NCBI RefSeq assembly: GCF_002021925.1 | Contig: NZ_CP012546.1 | Location: 1 to 64,000 of the forward strand | Origin: Campylobacter pinnipediorum subsp. pinnipediorum | Lineage (GTDB): Bacteria; Campylobacterota; Campylobacteria; Campylobacterales; Campylobacteraceae | DNA length: 64,000 nucleotides | Direction of reading: 5' to 3' | In this document: positions 11,479 through 19,573 of the stretch, piece after piece | Position numbering within the stretch: the stretch's first letter is position 1 | Layout of the letters: each line of letters begins with the position of its first letter | Made by a program: the position numbers and the translations under genes | Notes under the pieces: model-generated | Database searches by the model: none | What the model saw: the letters and a program-made list of their open reading frames with translations, nothing else | Told to the model about the DNA's origin: nothing

Positions 11479-12329
11479 AAGTAGATTTTAGCAAAAAAAT
11501 CTCAATAAGTAAATTTAACATATAAGCATTATTCCCTTAATATAAATAAATATTTTATTATAATATTAAATTAATAGTATAATTTAAGATTTAAAAATAA
11601 TATAAAATAATATTTCAAAGCTTAAAGTCCATAATAAAGGGATTAATATATTAAAAATAGCTTAAAAATAATCTAAATTTATACTAAGAATTACAAAATG
11701 TTCCGATAAAACGATTTTTTAAATTAAGGTTCAAGTCTAAAAATAAGAACACAACATAGCATTTAAAGGTTTTTAAAGGATTAAGCAAAAATTAGAATAA
11801 AAGTTTAAGTTTTTACAAAATGTTCCAGCCCTTACTATATATAAAAAATACAAATTTAAAAAGGGAAAAGAAATTAAATATTGGAGAGTTTAGAAATTTA
11901 GAATTTTTAAATTTTATTTAAATTTGACAAAACTTAAAAAAATATTAAATTATAGTTTTAGTATAGATTTTTTTATTTTTTTGCTTTCTAAGAAAAAATT
12001 TATTTTAATTATTAATGACAAAGGAATTTTTTAAAATTTGAATGATTAAAATATTTTTTTAATGTTTTAATGATTGTTGGCAATTTTGATTAATTTTAAG
12101 GGGTGTTTTAGGGCTTAAAAATAAAAAGTAAGGAAAATATACGAAAAAAGTTTAATTTTAATTGTATAGCATTTAAAAGGCATTTGTGAGCATTTTTAAA
12201 TTTTAGCCGTTTTTTTGTTTTTTGTGTGCCACTTTTTACAGCTATTTTAAATTTGATTAGAAGTAAAATACCTTAAAAGTGTTTGTCTAAAATTAACACT
12301 ATGAATTAAATCAATAATAGGACTAAAAG
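11479..12329. other. 851-bp AT-rich non-coding region with repeated motifs
   Basis: I see no convincing gene here. It must hold the integrase promoter (leftward) and the promoter of the operon starting at 12330. It carries two copies of the dispersed element motif, TACAAAATGTTCCGATAAA at 11692-11710 and TACAAAATGTTCC at 11814-11826. It also has TTTTGTGTGCCACTTTTTA at 12220-12238, which recurs with one change beside the relaxase at 21296-21314. These shared motifs suggest common regulation or replication/transfer sites. Confidence 0.6.
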
Positions 12330-13430
12330 ATGATCGACAAACTAACACAAGAGCAACTTAATGAATGGAGCTATCTTCAAGAGCAAGAAGCATATGAATC
12401 ATTAGAACAAAAAAATAATGAATCAGAATTGAAAGAAAACGAAAAGAAGAAAAAACAAGCACAGCAAAGCTTTAATTCTTCAAACGAACATTTAAGTAAA
12501 GATGCAAAACAAGCCATTAAAACATTAGAAAAAAAAGAAAAAATAGATAAGAAAATACAAGAAAAACAAGCAGAACTAAACGAATTTAAAAGCCCAAAAC
12601 AAAAAAGAGAATTTTTAAAAAACAAGTTGGATAATATAGAAAATAATCAGAATTTAAAAGAGAGCTTGGAAATTTTAAAAGAAAAAGAAAAATTAGACGA
12701 GCAAATAAAAGCCAAAGAAAAAGAGATAAAAAATGAAAATTTAAAAGACAATACTAGCGAAACAGAAAAAGGGAAAGAAAACCAAGAAGAACAAGGCAAG
12801 AAGCAAAATCAAGGTAACTCAGCCGAACAAGATGACTGGGATAAAAGAGCTAAAGAACTTGAGCTACAACACGAAAAAGAGCTAGAAGCATTAAAAGAAC
12901 AACAATCAAAGCTTGAAGCAAATTTTCAAAAGTCTATAGACAATTTAATGAACAGCGATGGGATAAATGGTGTAATTACGGCATTACAGGAAATGGATAG
13001 AAGTCTAGAAATGATGTTAAAACAAGGGAAAGAAGAAAGCGAAACTAAAGACAAACAACGTAAAGAAAAACTAGAAATGGCATTTGATAGTCCTAAATTT
13101 AAAGAAGCTGTAGGGGATTTGGTAAAAGAAGTATATAAAGAACAAAAAAAGGTTAAAAATGGTTTAACAACTATGGAAAATGAGCAAATAAATTATACTA
13201 AACTACAAAGTACATATGAAAAAGAAACCAAAAAAGGATTAGATGTTAAAGGATATGAAAAATTAAAAACAATGATAAGCAACATAGAGAAAGAAACTCC
13301 AAATTTCAAAGAAAATTATCCTAAATTTTATAAAAAAATAAATGATACTTTAAAACAAACAAAAAATAAAATTTTAAACAAAAGTACAAAAGAAGCAAAA
13401 AAAGAGCAATCAAAAGGGAAAGAAAGATAA
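12330..13430 (+). CDS. Unknown Glu/Lys/Gln-rich coiled-coil protein
   Basis: I do not recognise this family. The 366-residue product lacks a signal peptide and is almost wholly charged and helical, with strong coiled-coil potential over residues 15-130 and 150-200 (runs such as EKEKLDEQIKAKEKEI). A less repetitive C-terminal third contains NFKENYPKFYKK. The start ATG has AGGA just upstream. It is the first gene of a run that continues through a second unknown gene into TrbJ/VirB5-like, SSB and TrbM genes, so a role in transfer or DNA processing is plausible but unproven. The next gene starts on the base after its stop codon. Confidence 0.7.
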   Translation: MIDKLTQEQLNEWSYLQEQEAYESLEQKNNESELKENEKKKKQAQQSFNSSNEHLSKDAKQAIKTLEKKEKIDKKIQEKQAELNEFKSPKQKREFLKNKLDNIENNQNLKESLEILKEKEKLDEQIKAKEKEIKNENLKDNTSETEKGKENQEEQGKKQNQGNSAEQDDWDKRAKELELQHEKELEALKEQQSKLEANFQKSIDNLMNSDGINGVITALQEMDRSLEMMLKQGKEESETKDKQRKEKLEMAFDSPKFKEAVGDLVKEVYKEQKKVKNGLTTMENEQINYTKLQSTYEKETKKGLDVKGYEKLKTMISNIEKETPNFKENYPKFYKKINDTLKQTKNKILNKSTKEAKKEQSKGKER

Positions 13431-13919
13431 ATGCAACAAAATAACGAAGAAATAACTCCATATAGTAATAAAACACCTAAAGAAAAACTGGAATACATAA
13501 AAGAAATTTTAGACAACAGTAATAAACAAACTCAAGAAGAAAAATATATTGACTTAAATCAAGCTTTGGCTGTTGCAAGCGAATCTTATGATCGCAATAA
13601 AGCTTATGAACATATGTTTAACAATGTTAAAATAATTGATATGCCAGAACAAGAACAAAATAAAATATTTCAAGAAGAAAATCCAAAATTATACAAAGAA
13701 TTAAAAAATGAATTTAAACTTATGCAAAATGAAAGTAATCTTCAAAAGAAAACATTAAATGCAGATATAAAAACTATAATTAAATCTTATCACGAATTTA
13801 AAATAGGAAAAAATATAAACAAAATTAGATTTAAAACACATTATCCAAAATCTTTTGAAAAAATGCAAAAGACAAATGATAAAGATTTAATGCTTAGCAA
13901 TAACTTTAAAGGAAGATAA
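13431..13919 (+). CDS. Unknown charged protein of the transfer operon
   Basis: The 162-residue product is not recognised. It is hydrophilic and helical with no signal peptide or membrane segment. A stretch EENPKLYKELKNEF faintly resembles NYPKFYKKINDTL in the upstream protein, so the two could share a small module; this is a visual impression only. The ATG immediately follows the TAA of the previous gene, which implies translational coupling, and the TrbJ-like gene begins 10 bp downstream. Confidence 0.65.
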   Translation: MQQNNEEITPYSNKTPKEKLEYIKEILDNSNKQTQEEKYIDLNQALAVASESYDRNKAYEHMFNNVKIIDMPEQEQNKIFQEENPKLYKELKNEFKLMQNESNLQKKTLNADIKTIIKSYHEFKIGKNINKIRFKTHYPKSFEKMQKTNDKDLMLSNNFKGR

Positions 13920-13929
13920 GGGATATCAA

Positions 13930-14919
13930 ATGAAAAAAACATTAATAGCACTAAGTATTGCTACTTCACTATATTTGAATAATTTAAATGCTGGCGGAAT
14001 TCCAACGATAGATGTTGCTGCGATTGCACAAGCTGTAGTTGGATATACTCAAACTTTAAAAGATTATGCGGAACAAATTAAACAATATGAGCAAATGGTT
14101 CAAGACACATTAAACTTTGAAAAACAAATGAAAGAATTAGGTGTTGATATGAATGATGTTAATCAAATACTAGGAGATGTAACACAGATGATCAATTCAA
14201 TGAAAGACATCTATAGTAGCGTTAAAAATATTCCAGAAGATATTATGGGCGACGTGGCAAGAGTTAAAATGGCTTGTTCGTTTTTAGAAACAAATAGTCA
14301 ATTTTTTGGAATATCGGTTAAGACTTCAAGCAATAAACTAACAAGCAAAATAAATCAATGCACATCAGCACTAAGGAATGGAGTAAATTTAAGCAAAAGT
14401 ATAGAAGAAATAACCGCCAAGATGAATGCATCCATTGATCCAATAGAAAGAGCAAACTATAAAGCTCAGATTGCAAATATTAAAAATGCGGAAAAATTTT
14501 TACAAGCAAGAGAGAATGCAACAAAGACTGATGCATTATTGGCATTTGAAGATGTATTTCACAAAGGAGATAAAACAAATTCATACTCAAAAGCAAAAAT
14601 GAATGACGATTTAAATAAATTCGCAAAACAACTAAGTAAGGCAAACAATCAAAAACAAGCCCAAGCACTTACAAACTCATTACTGCTTAAAATTTTAGAA
14701 AATTTACAACATCAATATGAGCTAAACATTAATTATGCAAGTACAATGGCATCAAGTAGACAGTTATATAATAACAGTAATAAAAATTTAACTGAAGAGA
14801 GTTTTAATAAAAGTGTAGTCGAATATAAACGCAATGATGATATATTTGAACCCGAAACAAAACAGCTACCAAAAGATGAACTAGGACTTCCAAAATTTAT
14901 ATTTAAAAGGAGTAATTAA
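13930..14919 (+). CDS. Type IV secretion protein, TrbJ/VirB5-like
   Basis: VirB5/TrbJ proteins are periplasmic, pilus-associated components of conjugation machines. The 329-residue product begins with a signal peptide (MKKTLIALSIATSLYLNNLNAG). Then comes the typical TrbJ beginning, GIPTIDVAAIAQAVVGYTQT followed by LKDYAEQIKQYEQMV, and a long helical body with two cysteines near residues 117 and 140. The C-terminus is basic. The SSB gene starts 1 bp after its stop. VirB5-type proteins are poorly conserved, so the call rests on the signal peptide, the N-terminal pattern and the context. Confidence 0.78.
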   Translation: MKKTLIALSIATSLYLNNLNAGGIPTIDVAAIAQAVVGYTQTLKDYAEQIKQYEQMVQDTLNFEKQMKELGVDMNDVNQILGDVTQMINSMKDIYSSVKNIPEDIMGDVARVKMACSFLETNSQFFGISVKTSSNKLTSKINQCTSALRNGVNLSKSIEEITAKMNASIDPIERANYKAQIANIKNAEKFLQARENATKTDALLAFEDVFHKGDKTNSYSKAKMNDDLNKFAKQLSKANNQKQAQALTNSLLLKILENLQHQYELNINYASTMASSRQLYNNSNKNLTEESFNKSVVEYKRNDDIFEPETKQLPKDELGLPKFIFKRSN

Positions 14920-14920
14920 A

Positions 14921-15358
14921 ATGAATAAAGTTGATTTATGTGGATATCTAGGAAGAGATTTTGAATTAAGATATAGTAACGCAGGAAATGTAATAGCAAG
15001 TAATTCATTGGCAATAACCAAAAAATGGACAGATAGTAATGGAAACAGAGTAGAACATACAGATTGGATACCTATTAAACTATTTGGCAAAACGGCAGAA
15101 GTAGTAAATCAATACTTCAAACAAGGCTCTCAATTTTTATGCTCAGGGGAATTAGCAACAGACGAATATATAGATAATAACGGAAATACGAGATATATTT
15201 GGGAAGTTAGAGTTAAAGAATTTTATTGGCTAAATCAAAAAGGGAATAAAAAAGACGTTTGCGATCCAAACAAAACCGAAAATATGCTTTCTTCAAATTT
15301 AGAGCCAATCGAGAGCATAATACACGAAGAAGAAATGCAAAATTTAGCAAAGGATTAG
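14921..15358 (+). CDS. ssb: Single-stranded DNA-binding protein of the element
   Basis: SSB coats single-stranded DNA, and plasmid copies protect the strand that enters a recipient. The 145-residue product has a complete OB-fold: MNKVDLCGYLGRDFELRYS, WTDSNGNRVEHTDWIPIKLFG and the QGSQFLCSGEL strand. The C-terminal tail ends QNLAKD rather than the usual DDDIPF-like tip, so binding to host SSB partners may be altered. A good AGGAG lies 7 bp before the ATG. It sits in the transfer operon between TrbJ-like and TrbM genes. Confidence 0.92.
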   Translation: MNKVDLCGYLGRDFELRYSNAGNVIASNSLAITKKWTDSNGNRVEHTDWIPIKLFGKTAEVVNQYFKQGSQFLCSGELATDEYIDNNGNTRYIWEVRVKEFYWLNQKGNKKDVCDPNKTENMLSSNLEPIESIIHEEEMQNLAKD

Positions 15359-15360
15359 AA

Positions 15361-16062
15361 ATGAAAAAACTAGTTTTGGCAATAACTATAGCTTTATCTT
15401 TAGCAAATAGCATAAACGCAGGGGATATACTAACTGGCGACACAAAACTTGCTTGTGAAGCTATTTTGTGTTTAAGTAGCGGAACGCGACCAAGCGAATG
15501 TAGTTCATCAATAAAAAGATATTTTTCTATTCATAAGAAAAAATGGAAAGACACTATTAATGCAAGAAGAAACTTTTTAAGACTTTGTCCTGTTGGCTCA
15601 TCTGCAGTCGACGATAAAGTATTTGCGGATTTAAGAGATAATGTTTTGCCTAATTTGAATGCCGATCAGTGTACTGCAAAATGGCTAAATAATAATCCTG
15701 ATACAGAATGTATAAAAAAGAGTTGTGGCAAACACCGTTGTCGTTGTGTTGAGTATAAATATAGACCAAAAACATCACTTCCAGCATTTTGTAATGCTCT
15801 TTATAATCATAAATACACAAATGTTAAGCCAAAAAATGTATGTAAAAATACTAGATGGTATTCTAGTATAGAATGGTCTAGTGGAAAGGCTTATACAAAT
15901 ATTTCAAAAGATGAATACAATAATTTAAAAGCAAAAGGCTTTAAAAATTTAATAGTTAACACAAGTAGTAGTAAATTTTGCAAAAGATCAAACTCAGAGT
16001 TTTGCAAAACTTATTATAAAGTAGAAGATATTAAAAAAGATTGTTGGGTAAATAAGGATTAA
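15361..16062 (+). CDS. trbM: TrbM-family conjugal transfer protein
   Basis: TrbM/KikA proteins are periplasmic conjugation accessory proteins. From ATG 15361 the product is 233 residues with a clear signal peptide (MKKLVLAITIALSLANSINA) followed by KLACEAILCLSSGTRPSEC and FLRLCPVG, the TrbM hallmark. It is rich in cysteine (about 18), which fits an exported, disulfide-bonded protein. An earlier in-frame ATG at 15259 would bury the signal peptide and overlap ssb, so the later start is chosen. It lies directly after ssb, 2 bp apart. Confidence 0.85.
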   Translation: MKKLVLAITIALSLANSINAGDILTGDTKLACEAILCLSSGTRPSECSSSIKRYFSIHKKKWKDTINARRNFLRLCPVGSSAVDDKVFADLRDNVLPNLNADQCTAKWLNNNPDTECIKKSCGKHRCRCVEYKYRPKTSLPAFCNALYNHKYTNVKPKNVCKNTRWYSSIEWSSGKAYTNISKDEYNNLKAKGFKNLIVNTSSSKFCKRSNSEFCKTYYKVEDIKKDCWVNKD

Positions 16063-16069
16063 AATCGTG

Positions 16070-17302
16070 ATGGAAGTAAAAAAAGAAAATTTAGTAGAAC
16101 TTCCATTGGATGAAATTTTAAAAAATAACGGTTACTACGAGAAGAGAAATAAGAGTAGCAGAAACTATAAGACTCTTACAAACGATCAAGATGATACAAT
16201 AGTTATATCACGCCAAACCAATGGGCATTATTTGTATTTTAATCCAAGCGACAATGACGATAGGGGAAATATTTATAATTTTGCAAAGAATCGCGGTGTA
16301 GAAATAAGAGAACTAATAAACAGCGACAGAATAAATATAAACGAATTAAAAAGCAATATAAAACCGATAGAAACAACAAATCAAAGCAATAAAAAAGTAA
16401 TAGAAGACTTTAAAAAATTACCTACTATTGCAAACAATTCATTTTTAGTAGCCAAAAGGAAAATTGATCTCCAAATTTTAAATAGTTTTAGTATGTTAAA
16501 ACAAGATGAAAAATATGCAAATGCCATAGTACCAAGTTACACTTATAAAAGCTTTCGCAATAGAGAGAAAGAAATTGGATTTTTAATCCAAACAGGAAGT
16601 GTTAGTTACCTTTCAAGACCTCTTAGCAAAGATAGGCAAGGAAATCCTTATGATAAGCCAATTAAACAGCTGTGTAACGGAAACAAAGGATTGGAAATTT
16701 TAAAAGGGGACGACTCACAAAAAAATTTAAAAAACTTTAAATATATTGTAATTTGCGAGAGTGCAATAGATGCTTTGTCATATTGTGAACTAAAAAAGTT
16801 AAATTTAAAAGAAACTATTTTATGCTCAACAAATGGGCAAATATCAAGTAGTCAAAAAGAAGTATTTAGTTATCTAAATGAAAAAGCTACAAATGCAAAT
16901 ATAATACTAGCATTTGATAACGATAAAAAGGGGATAGAATTTAATGGCATAGTAAAAGAGATAATCCCACGAGCAGTAACAGATAAAGCCATTTTAAAAG
17001 ACTTTAATGATGATTTGGTTGTAGGGAAAATACTTGGACTAAAAGCTGATGAAATTAGCAAAGAGAGTATCACAAAGCCATTAAACGAATTTAACAAAAA
17101 AGTGGAATATTTATCAAAGAAATATGATTTTTTAGAACCACAGGCGAAAAACAATAAAGTAAAGGAATTATTTGGATGTAATATGTCTAAATTTAAAGAA
17201 ATAGAGCCAAAAGTGCGATATTTAGCAGGAATGAGAGAGTGTTATAAGAGGCTAGATATCGTCTGTAAAAAAATAGAAAAAGATTATTTAAAACAGAGAT
17301 AA
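16070..17302 (+). CDS. TOPRIM-domain DNA primase-like protein
   Basis: The product (410 residues from ATG 16070; a GTG lies one codon earlier) resembles plasmid primase-type proteins with a DUF3991-like N-terminus (YLYFNPSDNDDRGNIYNFAK) and a TOPRIM domain. The TOPRIM glutamate is in VICESAIDALSY and the DxD motif in LAFDNDKKG. Such proteins can prime the complementary strand after conjugative entry. A C-terminal helical region has no recognised domain. It follows trbM closely and ends the leftmost rightward operon of the element, before the first repeat copy. Confidence 0.75.
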   Translation: MEVKKENLVELPLDEILKNNGYYEKRNKSSRNYKTLTNDQDDTIVISRQTNGHYLYFNPSDNDDRGNIYNFAKNRGVEIRELINSDRININELKSNIKPIETTNQSNKKVIEDFKKLPTIANNSFLVAKRKIDLQILNSFSMLKQDEKYANAIVPSYTYKSFRNREKEIGFLIQTGSVSYLSRPLSKDRQGNPYDKPIKQLCNGNKGLEILKGDDSQKNLKNFKYIVICESAIDALSYCELKKLNLKETILCSTNGQISSSQKEVFSYLNEKATNANIILAFDNDKKGIEFNGIVKEIIPRAVTDKAILKDFNDDLVVGKILGLKADEISKESITKPLNEFNKKVEYLSKKYDFLEPQAKNNKVKELFGCNMSKFKEIEPKVRYLAGMRECYKRLDIVCKKIEKDYLKQR

Positions 17303-17315
17303 AGGGAAAGAAAAT

Positions 17316-17440
17316 AAGTGTTTTTACACTTTAAGGCTTATATAAGCTTATATAATATAGCTAAAAAGCCGATAAAATCGCTATTTAATAGCATTTTACG
17401 AATTGCAACTTTTTACAAAATGTCCCGATAAAGCGAAAAG
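17316..17440. repeat. Partial, diverged third copy of the 396-bp repeat
   Basis: This stretch matches the first ~125 bp of the long repeats at 17711 and 37989: the TTTTTACACTTTAAGGCTT start, the CGATAAAATCGCTATTTAAT segment and TACAAAATGTCCCGATAAA at 17414-17432. It has several base changes and lacks the second half with the phased TAACAC boxes. It lies just upstream of a small gene at 17452 and may act as its promoter region. Confidence 0.8.
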
Positions 17441-17451
17441 GAAATTGAAAT

Positions 17452-17709
17452 ATGGATAGACGTTATAATAAATTTGAAAGAGCATACGAAACAATGATAG
17501 AGTTATCAAAAACTCCTCTTCCCTTTGAACAAATAAGCAATATAAATGACAAAGAGATTGTATTTTTAAAAAAAACAATAGAAATGATGGTAAATTATCT
17601 TGACTCGTTAGGCTTTGAAATTAAAGGTTTAAGCAAGGAAGTCCTAGCATTTATCGACGAAGAGATAGAGCAAAGAAAGCAAACAAAACTATATTTAACC
17701 CATTTTTAA
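17452..17709 (+). CDS. Small unknown protein of the element
   Basis: The 85-residue product MDRRYNKFERAYETMIEL... is hydrophilic, probably helical, and not recognised. AAGGAAA lies upstream of the ATG. It is isolated between a partial and a full copy of the element's repeat, which suggests its own transcription unit. The size and placement would suit a small regulator, but no DNA-binding motif is visible. Confidence 0.55.
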   Translation: MDRRYNKFERAYETMIELSKTPLPFEQISNINDKEIVFLKKTIEMMVNYLDSLGFEIKGLSKEVLAFIDEEIEQRKQTKLYLTHF

Positions 17710-17710
17710 C

Positions 17711-18106
17711 GCATATCCTTCATTAAAACAGGTGTTTTTTACACTTTAAGGCTTGTATAAGCTTACAAAATATAGCTAAAAAACCGATAAAATCGCTATT
17801 TGATAGCATTTTATGAATTACAACTTTTTACAAAATGTTCCGATAAAGTAGAATAAAAAACAAATAACAAAAAAAGAAAGAGTAATGAATTGTTATAGCA
17901 TATTCAAAATAGTCTCTTTTTTGTAAAATAAATAATACATAATAAAAAAAGAGATTATATTTTAAATAACACTTTATAACTTATAAATAACTTTATAATA
18001 ACTAATTATTTAACACTTTATAACTTTAATATAACTAATATTTTACTATATATTTAACACAATATAATCATATTTTAACACACTTTAAGAAAATAGTGAT
18101 ATAATT
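17711..18106. repeat. 396-bp direct repeat, copy 1, with phased short repeats and an inverted repeat
   Basis: This segment recurs at 37989-38384 with only two differences noticed by eye. It contains the motif TACAAAATGTTCCGATAAA (17829-17847), a near-palindrome around GCTATTTGATAGC, and an inverted repeat with TCTCTTTTTT and AAAAAAGAGA arms near 17911-17955. TAACAC boxes start at 17967, 18011, 18055 and 18076 (spacings 44, 44 and 21 bp), and the 16-mer TAACACTTTATAACTT is present at 17967 and 18011. The end is an extended -10 box. The spacing looks like protein-binding iterons on one DNA face. It precedes the lipoprotein gene. Confidence 0.92.
18097..18105 (+). promoter_or_regulatory. Extended -10 promoter element at the end of repeat copy 1
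   Basis: TGATATAAT fits the TGnTATAAT extended -10 of Campylobacter sigma-70 promoters and reads toward the lipoprotein gene at 18164. The same element ends the second repeat copy ahead of parA, so two distant operons would share one promoter. The phased TAACAC boxes lie directly upstream. Confidence 0.65.
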
Positions 18107-18163
18107 ATAAGAACATATTTATTCTAAATTATGTATAATTTTGGAAAATTCAAGGAGAAGATC

Positions 18164-18565
18164 ATGCAAAGGTTTAAAACTTTAGTAGCTATTGCTACAA
18201 CAGGGGTTATAATATCAGGATGCAGTGAATTAAAGTTACCCGAACTACCAAAGATGCAAAGTAGCAAACAAACAAGCGATATTAATAGTATATCCTCAAA
18301 AAAACCTTATCAATTAACAGAAGTAGAATGTAAAAGACTATTAAAAATGGAGAAAGAAGCAAAAGAAACAAAAAAGATAGCCGATGAAGAAACGAGAGTT
18401 AAAGGGCAAAGAAATGTTCAAGGCAATATTTATCTTGATGCAGCAAACAAAATGGCAAAACTCAATAAAATATATTATTTAACTGAAAAGTTGAAATATT
18501 GCAAAGAATTAGGTAAAGAGACAGTCAATATCGACATAGATAAAATAATGGAAATAAATCGATAA
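18164..18565 (+). CDS. Small lipoprotein of unknown function
   Basis: From ATG 18164 (AAGGAG at 18152-18157) the product is 133 residues with a lipoprotein signal peptide ending IISGC, so it should be lipidated at Cys20. A longer frame from 18131 would put extra residues before the signal and is rejected. After a Ser/Thr-rich linker the mature part is helical and charged (LLKMEKEAKETKKIAD). It might be a surface-exclusion or secretion-associated lipoprotein, but no family is recognised. Repeat copy 1 supplies its promoter. Confidence 0.7.
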   Translation: MQRFKTLVAIATTGVIISGCSELKLPELPKMQSSKQTSDINSISSKKPYQLTEVECKRLLKMEKEAKETKKIADEETRVKGQRNVQGNIYLDAANKMAKLNKIYYLTEKLKYCKELGKETVNIDIDKIMEINR

Positions 18566-18634
18566 ATTGGAAAAAGATAGACAGAACATAGTTTTAAAAT
18601 CATTTGATAAAGATTGCAACAAAAAGAGTAAAAA

Positions 18635-19000
18635 ATGATAGTTTCAAAACAAGCATATGAGATACCAACATCTAAAAACTATATTTTGACAAAAGATGCT
18701 ATATTGGAGTATTTATCAGAACTAAAGTCAAACCTTAAAAATGATGGCATTAAAAAAATAGGCTTATTTGGAAGTTATGCCAAAGGTTATGCTGATGAAA
18801 ATTCAGATATTGATATAGTTGTTTTAGCGGATAAAAAAGAGTTTTTAGAGAGACTAGATGTGTATAATGCACTTGAGTATTTGGATAATTTAAGAAAGCA
18901 AATTTCAAATAAATTTCACAAATCTGTAGATATTTGTGATTTTTACTCAGAACAAAAAATGGAAGATAATAAAATAGTAAAAGGGGCAATTTATGTCTAA
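18635..19000 (+). CDS. mntA: MNT-type nucleotidyltransferase antitoxin (MntA-like)
   Basis: Minimal nucleotidyltransferases of this type AMPylate and so neutralise their HEPN toxin partners. The 121-residue product has the signature G46-S47-x10-D58-I-D60 (GLFGSYAKG ... SDIDIVV). Its N-terminal extension of about 40 residues is usual. The next gene, overlapping by 8 bp, encodes the HEPN partner, so this is a type VII toxin-antitoxin module. On a mobile element such a pair would favour stable maintenance. Confidence 0.85.
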   Translation: MIVSKQAYEIPTSKNYILTKDAILEYLSELKSNLKNDGIKKIGLFGSYAKGYADENSDIDIVVLADKKEFLERLDVYNALEYLDNLRKQISNKFHKSVDICDFYSEQKMEDNKIVKGAIYV

Positions 19001-19550
19001 GCACATCAGAAGATTGGAAATAGCGGTTGAAAAAATAGAAGAAATAGAAAAAATTTGTAGTTTAAAAGGGGTTAAAAAAGCTTTAGAAGATGAGTCAATT
19101 TTAAAACCTGCCATAATGAAACACTTTGATGTAATTCATCAACAATTTGAAAAGTTAGAAAAAGATCAAGAATATAAAATTTTAAGTAAATTTGACAAAG
19201 ACGAACTAAAAGGATTAAGGCGTGTTAGAAACTGGTCTTCACATGATTACGATAATATACAAAATGAAATTATAGAGCAAACAATACATACAAAACTACC
19301 AAAACTTAAAGGAAATATACAAGAAGTTTTAAAAGAGACAAAAAAAGAACTATGTAAAAATTTAGAAAAAAATGTTGATTATTTTACCAAAAAAAAAGAT
19401 ATTTTAATACCACAAGCAAAAACAGAACTTATAAGAAGCATTGAAAAAGAGTATGAAAAATTACAAGAGCATAAAATTGAACTAGAGAAGCCATATAGTG
19501 ATAAGATAAAAAATATAATTAAAGAAAATTCAAAAGAAAATCAAAAATAA
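18993..19550 (+). CDS. hepT: HEPN-domain toxin (HepT-like) with long C-terminal extension
   Basis: HEPN toxins are RNases whose active site is R-x4-6-H. Here R79-NWSS-H84-D-Y86 gives the exact Rx4HxY motif, in which the Tyr is the residue AMPylated by the MNT antitoxin in studied pairs. The protein has 185 residues, longer than the 110-145 common for HepT. The extra ~70 residues at the C-terminus are charged and helical (LIRSIEKEYEKLQEHKIEL). It overlaps the antitoxin gene by 8 bp, indicating coupled translation. It converges on the relaxase gene, with a gap of only 23 bp. Confidence 0.82.
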   Translation: MSKHIRRLEIAVEKIEEIEKICSLKGVKKALEDESILKPAIMKHFDVIHQQFEKLEKDQEYKILSKFDKDELKGLRRVRNWSSHDYDNIQNEIIEQTIHTKLPKLKGNIQEVLKETKKELCKNLEKNVDYFTKKKDILIPQAKTELIRSIEKEYEKLQEHKIELEKPYSDKIKNIIKENSKENQK

Positions 19551-19573
19551 ATTATGAGAAAAAGGGAGAAAAA

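Noticed and set aside
17711-18106. The 396-bp repeats as insertion sequences or transposon ends
   Set aside because: No transposase lies in or beside them, there are no target duplications, and they are direct copies with promoter-like content.
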